Source: Acidimicrobiales bacterium (GTDB lineage Bacteria; Actinomycetota; Acidimicrobiia; Acidimicrobiales; JABEUL01). Taken from it: DNA of 7,041 nucleotides. The notes beneath the pieces were generated by a model. It saw only the letters and a program-made list of their open reading frames with translations. It made no database searches and was not told where the DNA came from. A program made the translations under genes and the position numbers. This document shows, in pieces, positions 1-5,999 of the stretch (positions within the stretch are counted from its first letter, which is position 1; every line of letters begins with the position of its first letter). The stretch is taken from NCBI GenBank assembly GCA_013044465.1, contig JABEUL010000067.1, forward strand, positions 1 through 7,041, written 5' to 3'.

Positions 1-105
1 CCCATTGCTACTACCACTTTCACCAATTCGCGAAGGTGCCAGTACATTCTCTCGGGCACTCACAGTAGTTGAACTCTTGCCGTCAAATACCCACGTGGTT
101 TGCAC
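1..105 (-). CDS. Probable phosphate ABC transporter permease PstC, N-terminal fragment (cut by window edge)
   Basis: A reading frame on the minus strand stays open from just after an in-frame TGA (positions 121-123) to the window edge. The best start is GTG at 105-103: GAGGTG at 114-109 is a good Shine-Dalgarno match, with 3 nt between it and the GTG. A second GTG two codons upstream (111-109) overlaps that site and is less likely. The roughly 35 visible codons read like a soluble Ser/Thr-rich N-terminus (begins VQTTWVFDGKSS after the start) and reach no membrane segment. The product is not recognisable from these residues. The PstC call is inference from position: it follows pstS by about 31 nt on the same strand, where a Pst permease is expected, and PstC proteins often have a variable hydrophilic N-terminus. 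It could also be PstA or another gene. Confidence 0.45.
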   Translation of the reverse strand, partial: MQTTWVFDGKSSTTVSARENVLAPSRIGESGSSNG

Positions 106-136
106 TGACACCTCACCAAATCAACGTTGTCAGATA

Positions 137-1327
137 CTAGTGGATCTGCTTCAATTGTGTTACTGCCTGGGAAAGAGCCTGGCTTGGAAGCGGTTCAAAG
201 TGGACCTTTGAAAGGTAGCTTGTTTGACCACCGTTTGCCGGGTCCATGCACCACGCCAAGAAAGCAGCTACTGCCTTGGCTGTGTTGGCATCACTCTGAT
301 TCGAGCTCACAATTGCATACTCATAGTTCACAATTGGGTAACCACCAGCATCAGGTCCATAGATCAAGGACATTGCTTGATTTGCAGGCGTTTGGCCCAC
401 AAGCGAATTAACTTCAGCCTCAATATTCGAAGCATCTGGCTGCATGTACTTGCCGGAGGCGTTTGCCACATAGGCTTCTCCGAGTCCATCAGCGTTAGTC
501 TGATCCAAGAAACTTATCCCGATGTAGGCTATGCATCCAGGGGTTGCTTTACATCCAGAGACCATTCCACCGTTTCCATTCTCAGCCAGTGCAGATGAAA
601 TAGCGGGTCCGGTCCAAGTGGTGTTGTAGGAATAGTTATTTCCCCACCCATTGGCATCAGATTTGGACAAGTACTGAGTGAATAAGAATGTGTCACCTGA
701 GCCATCTGATCTGTGAAGCGGAACAATTGGAAGATTAGGAAGCTTGACACCTGGGTTAATAGCTGCAATCTTTGAGTTATTCCAGTTGGTAATCTTTCCC
801 TGGTAGATTGCCGACAAGACACTGCCATTTAACTGGAGCTTGCCAGTGAAATTTGGGATGTTGTAATTAATCTGCTGTGCTGAGATTGCTACAGGAATAT
901 TTAGAAGTCCAGGATACTTTGTGACCTGAAATGATGAAAGGTAAGCATCTGAGGCACCGATCTGTACCGCTCCTGCAGCTGCTTGGGCAATGCCTGTTCC
1001 AGAACCAGTTCCTGCCGGAGTAACGGATATGTTGGAATAAGCCGAGTTGTATGCTGGGGCCCAAAGTTGAAACAGTGGGAACAAGAGAGTTGAGCCAGTC
1101 TCCTGTAGGGCTACACTCCCAGTTGGTGGTTTTTCTAAACTCTGCAATTCAGAAGTTACATTTTGCCCAGAACCACCAGCTTGAGTAGTAGAACCCGCCT
1201 TAGTGGTAGTTGGCGAGGAGGCGTTATTGGAACTACATGCAGCTGCCACTATTGAAAGCGCAACCAATCCCGTTCCAAGCCAGCCAAGCTTTTGGAAACT
1301 ACCTTTAATTTTTTTGGCTTCTGCCAT
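137..1327 (-). CDS. pstS: Phosphate ABC transporter substrate-binding lipoprotein PstS
   Basis: This is the extracytoplasmic phosphate-binding lipoprotein of the high-affinity Pst importer; it captures inorganic phosphate and passes it to the PstCA permease. The 396-residue protein starts with a lysine-containing n-region and a hydrophobic stretch (about 15-30) ending AAAC, so Cys31 is the likely lipidated residue; Ala at -3 is a less common lipobox choice. A Ser/Thr/Gly-rich linker (32-56) leads to the binding domain. Phosphate-site motifs of the family are visible: ETGSTLLFPLF at 76-86, GTGSGTG at 106-112, GASDAYL at 124-130 and RSDGSGDTF at 206-214. Cys259 and Cys265 (CKATPGC) may form a small disulfide loop, followed by the AYIGISFL segment typical of PstS. 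The ATG at 1327-1325 is preceded by AAGGAGG. The gene lies 117 nt after pstB and before a probable permease gene. It is complete, with a TAG stop. Confidence 0.95.
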   Translation of the reverse strand: MAEAKKIKGSFQKLGWLGTGLVALSIVAAACSSNNASSPTTTKAGSTTQAGGSGQNVTSELQSLEKPPTGSVALQETGSTLLFPLFQLWAPAYNSAYSNISVTPAGTGSGTGIAQAAAGAVQIGASDAYLSSFQVTKYPGLLNIPVAISAQQINYNIPNFTGKLQLNGSVLSAIYQGKITNWNNSKIAAINPGVKLPNLPIVPLHRSDGSGDTFLFTQYLSKSDANGWGNNYSYNTTWTGPAISSALAENGNGGMVSGCKATPGCIAYIGISFLDQTNADGLGEAYVANASGKYMQPDASNIEAEVNSLVGQTPANQAMSLIYGPDAGGYPIVNYEYAIVSSNQSDANTAKAVAAFLAWCMDPANGGQTSYLSKVHFEPLPSQALSQAVTQLKQIH

Positions 1328-1338
1328 GTTTCAGCTAT

Positions 1339-1345
1339 CCTCCTT
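1339..1345 (-). promoter_or_regulatory. Ribosome binding site of pstS
   Basis: AAGGAGG reads on the minus strand from 1345 to 1339, an almost full complement to the 16S rRNA tail. It sits 11 nt before the ATG at 1327-1325, slightly longer than the usual 5-9 nt. It fixes the pstS start and contrasts with pstB, which has no such site. Confidence 0.75.
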
Positions 1346-1362
1346 AATGGATGTCTGTTTTG

Positions 1363-1383
1363 TCTCACCCGCCATGGGTAAGA
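1363..1383 (-). other. Intercistronic hairpin upstream of pstS
   Basis: On the minus strand TCTTACCC (1383-1376) can pair with GGGTGAGA (1370-1363) around a five-base loop ATGGC. This gives eight pairs with one T-G wobble. No run of T follows, so it is not a standard intrinsic terminator. It lies in the 117-nt gap between pstB and pstS, 18 nt before the pstS Shine-Dalgarno. A role as an mRNA-stabilising or processing element that raises the binding protein over the ATPase is inference, based on such hairpins in other ABC-transporter operons. Confidence 0.4.
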
Positions 1384-1389
1384 GTTGTT

Positions 1390-1416
1390 TACGTATCTGA
1401 AAAGTAAATATACGTA
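1390..1416 (-). promoter_or_regulatory. Paired TACGTA palindromes in the pstB-pstS gap
   Basis: The six-base palindrome TACGTA occurs at 1416-1411 and again at 1395-1390, 21 nt apart start to start (about two helical turns), in an A/T-rich stretch between pstB and pstS. Such spacing would suit a dimeric regulator bound on one DNA face, or the sites may be part of a pstS-specific promoter. No convincing -35/-10 pair was found with it, so the function is a guess. Confidence 0.25.
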
Positions 1417-1444
1417 GATCTTTGCAATTAGTTCCTTTTCGGAA

Positions 1445-2293
1445 TTAACCCATTCTCCCTGTTACGAACTGAGCAGTAGTCTCATGTTCGGGATCTTCTA
1501 AAACCTGTGCGGCCAGTCCGTGTTCCACCAACTCACCGTTGAAGAAAAAAGCGGCATGCTGAGCAATTCGTCTTGCCTGTGCCAAATTGTGGGTCACTAT
1601 AACAATTGTCAACTTTGGCACAAGTGCACTTATAAGGTTTTCAACCGACGAAGTCGAAACTGGGTCAAGTGATGCAGTCGGCTCATCTAATAGAAGCACT
1701 TCTGGTCCAACTGCCAGTGCTCTTGCTAAACAAAGAAGCTGTTGCTGTCCACCGGAAAGTCGGAAAGGTGAGTCGTCCATCCTGTCGGCAATCGCATCGT
1801 AGAGCCCGACTTCTTTTAGCTGGCTCTCAGCAATTGCAAGAAGGTCTTTTCTCTTGGCTAGCTTGTGAGCTTTCACACCGGAAACCACATTGTCTTTTAT
1901 TGACATCGGAAATGGGTTTGGACGCTGGAAGACCATGCCAACATTCCGCCTCAAGACTAGAGGATCTACACTCTTGTCGTAGATATTGACATCATCTAAA
2001 ACTACCGAACCTTTGTGCCAAAAACCTCGCACATGATCGTTCATTCTATTGAGCGTTCTTAGAAAAGTACTCTTTCCACAACCCGTGGGACCAACAAGTG
2101 CAGTTATTGTGCCCCTTGGAAACGAGAGAGATATCTCATTTAAAATTGTTGAATGGGAAAACCCAACAGTGAGATCTAAAGTCTTGAGAGGCACTTGCAA
2201 CTGCGAGCTTGCGTCGTCAATCCTTTTCTGGGAGTAGTCAAAATCCCCTGGGTTGGGTCCTGTCGTGATATCTGAAGCCAGACTTTGTGTCAT
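1445..2293 (-). CDS. pstB: Phosphate ABC transporter ATP-binding protein PstB
   Basis: This is the cytoplasmic ATPase that powers phosphate import through the PstCA permease. Numbered from the ATG at 2293-2291 (282 residues), it has Walker A GPTGCGKST at 68-76 (Lys74), a Q-loop in MVFQRPNPFPMSI (Gln123; this string is diagnostic of PstB), the ABC signature LSGGQQQ at 179-185, Walker B LLLDEP at 200-205 (catalytic Glu204), a D-loop SLDP and the switch His235 in VTHNL. About 35 hydrophilic residues precede the usual start of the fold (near PLKTLDLTVG), making it a little longer than the usual 250-260. A TTG codon directly before the ATG (2296-2294) could also start it. No Shine-Dalgarno precedes either, and a TANNNT box (TAACGT, 2307-2302) lies close upstream, so the mRNA may be leaderless. 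It is the first gene of the visible pst block, directly behind PHO-box-like repeats. Confidence 0.95.
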   Translation of the reverse strand: MTQSLASDITTGPNPGDFDYSQKRIDDASSQLQVPLKTLDLTVGFSHSTILNEISLSFPRGTITALVGPTGCGKSTFLRTLNRMNDHVRGFWHKGSVVLDDVNIYDKSVDPLVLRRNVGMVFQRPNPFPMSIKDNVVSGVKAHKLAKRKDLLAIAESQLKEVGLYDAIADRMDDSPFRLSGGQQQLLCLARALAVGPEVLLLDEPTASLDPVSTSSVENLISALVPKLTIVIVTHNLAQARRIAQHAAFFFNGELVEHGLAAQVLEDPEHETTAQFVTGRMG

Positions 2294-2298
2294 CAACA

Positions 2299-2334
2299 GT
2301 TACGTTAACTTATTCAGGTTAACAACAGGTAAAC
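2299..2334 (-). promoter_or_regulatory. PHO-box-like direct repeats upstream of pstB
   Basis: Read on the minus strand, GTTTACCTGTT (2334-2324) is followed without gap by GTTAACCTGAA (2323-2313), with 8 of 11 bases the same. After three bases comes GTTAACGTAAC (2309-2299). The PHO box bound by Streptomyces PhoP consists of 11-nt direct repeat units whose first seven bases approximate GTTCACC; the first two units here match that at six of seven positions. A possible -10, TAACGT (2307-2302), overlaps the third unit, so the first two units lie where an activator would contact a -35 region. Phosphate-starvation control of pstB by a PhoP- or RegX3-type regulator is therefore a reasonable inference. 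Confidence 0.6.
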
Positions 2335-2442
2335 GCAATGCATCATTTGGGCTACTAATGAGTGAAATCTTTTGCACGAAACGACATCCTGAGAGAAAAA
2401 GCAACCTAAAGTAAATGGTAGTTAGTTGGAAAACAACCTTTT

Positions 2443-2448
2443 AGGAGG
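2443..2448 (+). promoter_or_regulatory. Ribosome binding site of the peroxidase gene
   Basis: A perfect AGGAGG lies 4 nt (ACAA) before TTG at 2453-2455. It decides the start: the longest frame opens at TTG 2426, but this site lies inside that extension and points to 2453. Confidence 0.8.
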
Positions 2449-2452
2449 ACAA

Positions 2453-2941
2453 TTGTCAATTTACGACCTAGACATTCACACCTTGGATGGTCAAGAAACA
2501 ACCTTGGAAGAGTTCAAAGATAGTGCACTTTTGATAGTAAATGTGGCATCAAAATGTGGTCTCACTCCGCAATATGAAGGCTTGGAAGAGCTTCAAAAAA
2601 AGTACAGCTCCAAGGGTTTTTCTGTCCTAGGGTTCCCTTGTAACCAGTTTCTGGGCCAAGAACCTGGCACTGCCGAGGAGATAGCTACGTTTTGCTCGAC
2701 AACATATGGCGTGACGTTCCCAATGTTTGAAAAGATTGATGTGAATGGGGAAAATAGACACCCGATTTACTCAATCCTCACCGAGATTGAAGATGAAAAA
2801 GGTGAGGCAGGTGACATTACCTGGAACTTTGAGAAATTTGTGGTTGCCCCCAATGGCGTATCAATTACCCGCTTCAGGCCAAAAGTAGAACCTATGGACC
2901 CAACAGTGGTTAGCGCTATCGAGGCAATCCTGCCTGAATAG
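2453..2941 (+). CDS. Glutathione peroxidase family protein, probably thioredoxin-dependent
   Basis: This small cytoplasmic thiol peroxidase reduces hydrogen peroxide or lipid hydroperoxides. Starting at TTG 2453 behind a perfect AGGAGG it has 162 residues, the normal family length. The catalytic tetrad is visible: Cys35 in NVASKCGLT (a TGT codon, so cysteine and not selenocysteine), Gln65 in GFPCNQF, and Trp124 and Asn125 in WNFEKF. Cys63 is the FPCNQF cysteine. Cys81 in EEIATFC sits where yeast Gpx3 carries its resolving Cys82. That pairing marks family members that use thioredoxin, which suits an actinobacterium since most lack glutathione. No signal peptide is seen. The gene is divergent from pstB, and its stop lies 24 nt before the acylase start, so some co-transcription is possible. 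The 155-nt stretch before it shows no clear -35/-10 pair; TAAAGT at 2407-2412 is a weak -10 candidate. Confidence 0.93.
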   Translation: MSIYDLDIHTLDGQETTLEEFKDSALLIVNVASKCGLTPQYEGLEELQKKYSSKGFSVLGFPCNQFLGQEPGTAEEIATFCSTTYGVTFPMFEKIDVNGENRHPIYSILTEIEDEKGEAGDITWNFEKFVVAPNGVSITRFRPKVEPMDPTVVSAIEAILPE

Positions 2942-2953
2942 GCATCCCAGATG

Positions 2954-2959
2954 TAGCCT
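2954..2959 (+). promoter_or_regulatory. Candidate -10 box for a leaderless acylase mRNA
   Basis: TAGCCT fits the TANNNT consensus and is followed by exactly 6 nt before the ATG at 2966. No Shine-Dalgarno precedes that ATG. This matches the spacing of leaderless promoters known from Mycobacterium and other actinobacteria. No good -35 is seen, and the match could be chance. Confidence 0.3.
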
Positions 2960-2965
2960 TTATGG

Positions 2966-5923
2966 ATGGGCACAAAACTAAAGAGAATACTTCTTCTACT
3001 GCCGCTAATTGCACTTTGTTGCACCTTTTCCACTACAGCTAGTGCCCAAAGCGGAGCCGAGATTCTTGGGCAACAAATTCCCACCTGGGCTTATCCCTAT
3101 GTTGTTGGAACAGGGAATGTTTATGCAATATCACCGCCAGGTGAAAATGCCCTAGTGACAAGCTCAACTCCTGCTTCGAGGAACGCTTTTGACCAAGCTG
3201 GTCCCTATGCATCACTAGCCACAGGCGTATCGAAGCTCTCAATGGGCAATTTGACCAATTATCTGCATCAAGAAACGGTAGGTATTTCTCCTGCCCAAGT
3301 AGTCAGAGTTGAGCATCCAAACCCCGATGTCTACATTTATCGAGACTCACTGGACATTCCACATATTTATGGCAAGACTGATACTGCTCTTGCCTGGGGA
3401 GCAGGTTATGTGGCAGTTGAAGACAAGCTATTTGCAATGGATGTTCTTCGTCACCTAGGTTCTGGCACATTGGCAAGCCTGGCCGGTCCTTCTTGTTCGT
3501 TCGAGCAAATGGACTACGCCCAGATATCCCAAACTGGCTATACACCCGAGCAGGACCAGACAATGGTAAACAACCTGGCAAACGAAGGGCCGCTAGGCAA
3601 AGAGACCCTGTCTTTAGTTGACACCTATGTCAAAGGCATCAACGCAGCAATTGCTTATGATCTAAGCGACCCAAAAACACGGCTCCCAATTGAATACTCA
3701 CTACTTGGGAAAACTCCTCAACCCTTTAGCGCAGGTGACGTAATTTCAGTATTAAACGTCATAAGTGCTCAAGACGGTGAAGGCGGTGGAGGGGAGTTGG
3801 CAAATGTAGGTCTGCTGGATTACTTTAAGAGCGTTTTTGGACCAAATAATGCAATGAGTGCATTTCTAGATTTTAAAGATCAAAATGACCCCAATACTCC
3901 AGACACAGTTAGCAAACCCTTCCCCTATATGTTGACTCCTACAACAATTGATCAAAATCTCAATGTATATCCTGATAATCCCACTCAGCCTTTAGTTGTC
4001 CAGATCTCAAATCTGACACCGGGTTGTAGCGATGCTCCGCCAACCAAAGTGGGAAGTGAAATTCTTTCATTCCTGGGACCTGGATTGCAATTTAACTCAA
4101 AGACTTCAAATGCGGTTTTAATTTCCACCAAATACTCAACTACCGGGCATCCTATTGCCGTGTTTGGCCCTCAAATTGGTTATTTTTCCCCAACGGTATT
4201 TGTCGAAGAAGACCTGCATTCGCCTGATATCTCTGCTTCTGGAGTTTCACTTGCAGGAATGAATTTCACTATTTTGTTTGGGCGTGGAAATTCATACGCG
4301 TGGTCCGGAACATCTTCTGGAGCTGATGATGTAGATGAGGTAATTGACTTTCTCTGTAATCCAAATGGAAGTGTTGTTTCACCAACTTCGAATTGGTATA
4401 CATATGACGGAAAATGCACTCAGATGACCGAGTTCGACTCTGTGGAGAATTTAAAGCCAACTTTAATTGCAAATGGACAAAGTGCAACTAATAACCGCAA
4501 AATTTTGAGAACCATACAAGGTGTGGTTCAAGGATTCACAAAAGTTAAGTCAGTGCCAGTGGCCGTTGTACTCCAACGTGCAGCCAATATGAGAGAGGAG
4601 GATGCTCTCGTTGGTTTAGTGCGATTTAGCGAGCCTTCCATGACCCATGATCCTCAATCTTTTTTCCTAGGAGCTGAGACATGTCCGTGGGCACTTAACT
4701 GGTACTTCATAAATAATCAACACATTGCTTACTACAGCGGAGGCTTGCTCCCAATTAGGAATCCTCATGTTGATCCAAATTTCCCGACAAATGGAACAGG
4801 CATTGCCAATTGGCAGGGTTGGCTCCCGTCAAGTAACCACCCCCAGGTAATTGATCCAGCTTCTGGAGTCATAATAAACTGGAACAACCAAAGTGCCCCA
4901 CAGTTTTCAGCGGCTGACAATGACTATAGCCATGGACCAATTTACCGATCCTCGCTTTTAACCAATGCTTTAAATAATGCACTTCGCATTCACGGCGGGA
5001 AGCTTAATCAAGCTCAAGTACTTCAAGCCGTAGAGACAGCTGGGTTAACCGATATGAGCGCATCAGGCTTATTTAGTGAGATTAAAAAGGCAATCGGGCC
5101 GATCAGTGATCCTCATATTAAAGAGATGATGGATACTGTTTCTACTTGGGTCCAAAGTGGTTCCCTAAGAGTTCTCAACCTTGACTCTAGTGCGCCAACT
5201 AACTTGGCCACCGGAGGTTTAACACCAAATAGCCAGTATAAAAATGCTGCTGCAATTGCCATTTGGGATGAGGGTTATTTGAATCTTGTTGAATCCGTTT
5301 TCAATCCGATTTTTGCACAAGGTGGAATCTCCACATACCAAGGAACTGATACTTTGTACAACCAGATGAACCAGCTTCCCTTTGTTGCTTCGCCAAATGG
5401 ATACGGGACTAAACAAGGCGACTCCTACGGTGCCGGGTTTGAGGGCCTTCTCTGGCGGGTTCTTCGTGAGGTAAACAAAGAAAGTGTTGGGGCTCCATTT
5501 TCAAGCCCAGTAAATGACAAAGTGTGCCTAGGTGGGATTTCCACCTGTAAAACCGCCCTTTTAAATGCACTAACTGAAACTTACAACACTCTTGAATCCA
5601 TAAACACCACACCAAACATTGCCCTATGGAATCAAGACAGCCAGAGCCAGGTAGCTAAATTATCGATTCCTAATTTAGATTCAATCAGCTACACCATGGT
5701 TGGATTAGCTGACGCTCCCGACATGGTTTGGCAAAACAGGCCAACATTTCAACAAGATGCCTCATTCACCGCCAATGAGCCAAGTAATTCGGGCGGCTCG
5801 ACCGGAAAACTTATAGCTGCATTGCTTGTGGGAGTGGGCACATTGGTCGTGACAGTATCGTTAATTACAGCTTTTTTGGCAACGGCTCGAAGAAGGAAAG
5901 CCAAAAATATAAAACTCGAGTAA
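2966..5923 (+). CDS. Membrane-anchored penicillin G acylase-like Ntn hydrolase (peptidase S45 family)
   Basis: This secreted amidase precursor of 985 residues is expected to cleave itself into two chains. A Sec signal peptide (KLKR, a hydrophobic core, then TASA at about 24-27) opens it. After an unassigned stretch (28-113) the alpha-chain region follows, with YIYRDSLDIPHIYG and AWGAGYVAVEDKLFAMD (123-159). Ser381 in TSNAVLIS is the expected autoprocessing site and N-terminal nucleophile, as in E. coli penicillin G acylase (T-SN). FGPQIGY puts Gln403 at beta-position 23, as in that enzyme. GTSSGADDVD (448-457) matches the oxyanion and calcium loop, and NWNN (638-641) should hold the oxyanion Asn. 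Cys464/Cys484 and Cys854/Cys861 could form disulfides. Residues 948-972 form a membrane segment followed by RRRKAK, so the enzyme should sit outside the cell, tethered by its beta chain. The substrate is unknown: phenylacetyl amides, acyl-homoserine lactones and other N-acyl compounds are all possible in this family. Confidence 0.88.
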   Translation: MGTKLKRILLLLPLIALCCTFSTTASAQSGAEILGQQIPTWAYPYVVGTGNVYAISPPGENALVTSSTPASRNAFDQAGPYASLATGVSKLSMGNLTNYLHQETVGISPAQVVRVEHPNPDVYIYRDSLDIPHIYGKTDTALAWGAGYVAVEDKLFAMDVLRHLGSGTLASLAGPSCSFEQMDYAQISQTGYTPEQDQTMVNNLANEGPLGKETLSLVDTYVKGINAAIAYDLSDPKTRLPIEYSLLGKTPQPFSAGDVISVLNVISAQDGEGGGGELANVGLLDYFKSVFGPNNAMSAFLDFKDQNDPNTPDTVSKPFPYMLTPTTIDQNLNVYPDNPTQPLVVQISNLTPGCSDAPPTKVGSEILSFLGPGLQFNSKTSNAVLISTKYSTTGHPIAVFGPQIGYFSPTVFVEEDLHSPDISASGVSLAGMNFTILFGRGNSYAWSGTSSGADDVDEVIDFLCNPNGSVVSPTSNWYTYDGKCTQMTEFDSVENLKPTLIANGQSATNNRKILRTIQGVVQGFTKVKSVPVAVVLQRAANMREEDALVGLVRFSEPSMTHDPQSFFLGAETCPWALNWYFINNQHIAYYSGGLLPIRNPHVDPNFPTNGTGIANWQGWLPSSNHPQVIDPASGVIINWNNQSAPQFSAADNDYSHGPIYRSSLLTNALNNALRIHGGKLNQAQVLQAVETAGLTDMSASGLFSEIKKAIGPISDPHIKEMMDTVSTWVQSGSLRVLNLDSSAPTNLATGGLTPNSQYKNAAAIAIWDEGYLNLVESVFNPIFAQGGISTYQGTDTLYNQMNQLPFVASPNGYGTKQGDSYGAGFEGLLWRVLREVNKESVGAPFSSPVNDKVCLGGISTCKTALLNALTETYNTLESINTTPNIALWNQDSQSQVAKLSIPNLDSISYTMVGLADAPDMVWQNRPTFQQDASFTANEPSNSGGSTGKLIAALLVGVGTLVVTVSLITAFLATARRRKAKNIKLE

Positions 5924-5964
5924 GGTTTTTCGAGGACTTTTCAAAAAGAATTTGCAGTCTGAAT

Positions 5965-5993
5965 GTGACCGAGATCTCATTTGAGCGTATTCT
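5965..5993 (+). promoter_or_regulatory. Candidate promoter of the P450 gene
   Basis: GTGACC (5965-5970, four of six matches to TTGACA) and TATTCT (5988-5993, a TANNNT box) are 17 nt apart. Six bases then lead to the GTG at 6000, so transcription could begin at the start codon and give a leaderless mRNA. The match was made by eye and is short. The 76-nt gap after the acylase holds no convincing terminator. Confidence 0.4.
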
Positions 5994-5999
5994 AGGGGT

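Noticed and set aside
127..828. Open frames on the plus strand (127-411, 224-598) and in another minus frame (529-828) over pstS
   Set aside because: They are overlapped by the clear PstS frame with all its family motifs; their translations are low-complexity, show no domain and lack good ribosome sites.
1587..2237. Plus-strand frames of 60-106 codons opposite pstB
   Set aside because: They are antisense shadows of a conserved ABC ATPase gene; no Shine-Dalgarno or recognisable motif.
2426..2452. Nine-codon longer N-terminus for the peroxidase from TTG 2426
   Set aside because: No Shine-Dalgarno precedes it, and the perfect AGGAGG for TTG 2453 lies within it; the shorter form has the usual family length.
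2996..3048. Possible lipoprotein signal in the acylase (adjacent Cys18 and Cys19 in the hydrophobic core)
   Set aside because: The residue before Cys18 is Leu and before Cys19 is Cys, neither allowed at lipobox -1; TASA at 24-27 is a better signal peptidase I site.
2767..3581. Minus-strand frames across the peroxidase/acylase junction and the acylase 5' end
   Set aside because: They overlap two well-supported plus-strand genes and their translations resemble no protein family.
5783..5923. Sortase-type cell wall anchor at the acylase C-terminus
   Set aside because: A hydrophobic helix and basic tail are present but no LPxTG-like motif precedes them, so a plain membrane anchor is the simpler reading.
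5914..5945. Intrinsic terminator after the acylase (CTCGA/TCGAG inverted repeat with nearby T runs)
   Set aside because: The stem is only five pairs, overlaps the stop codon, and the T run lies in the loop rather than after the stem.
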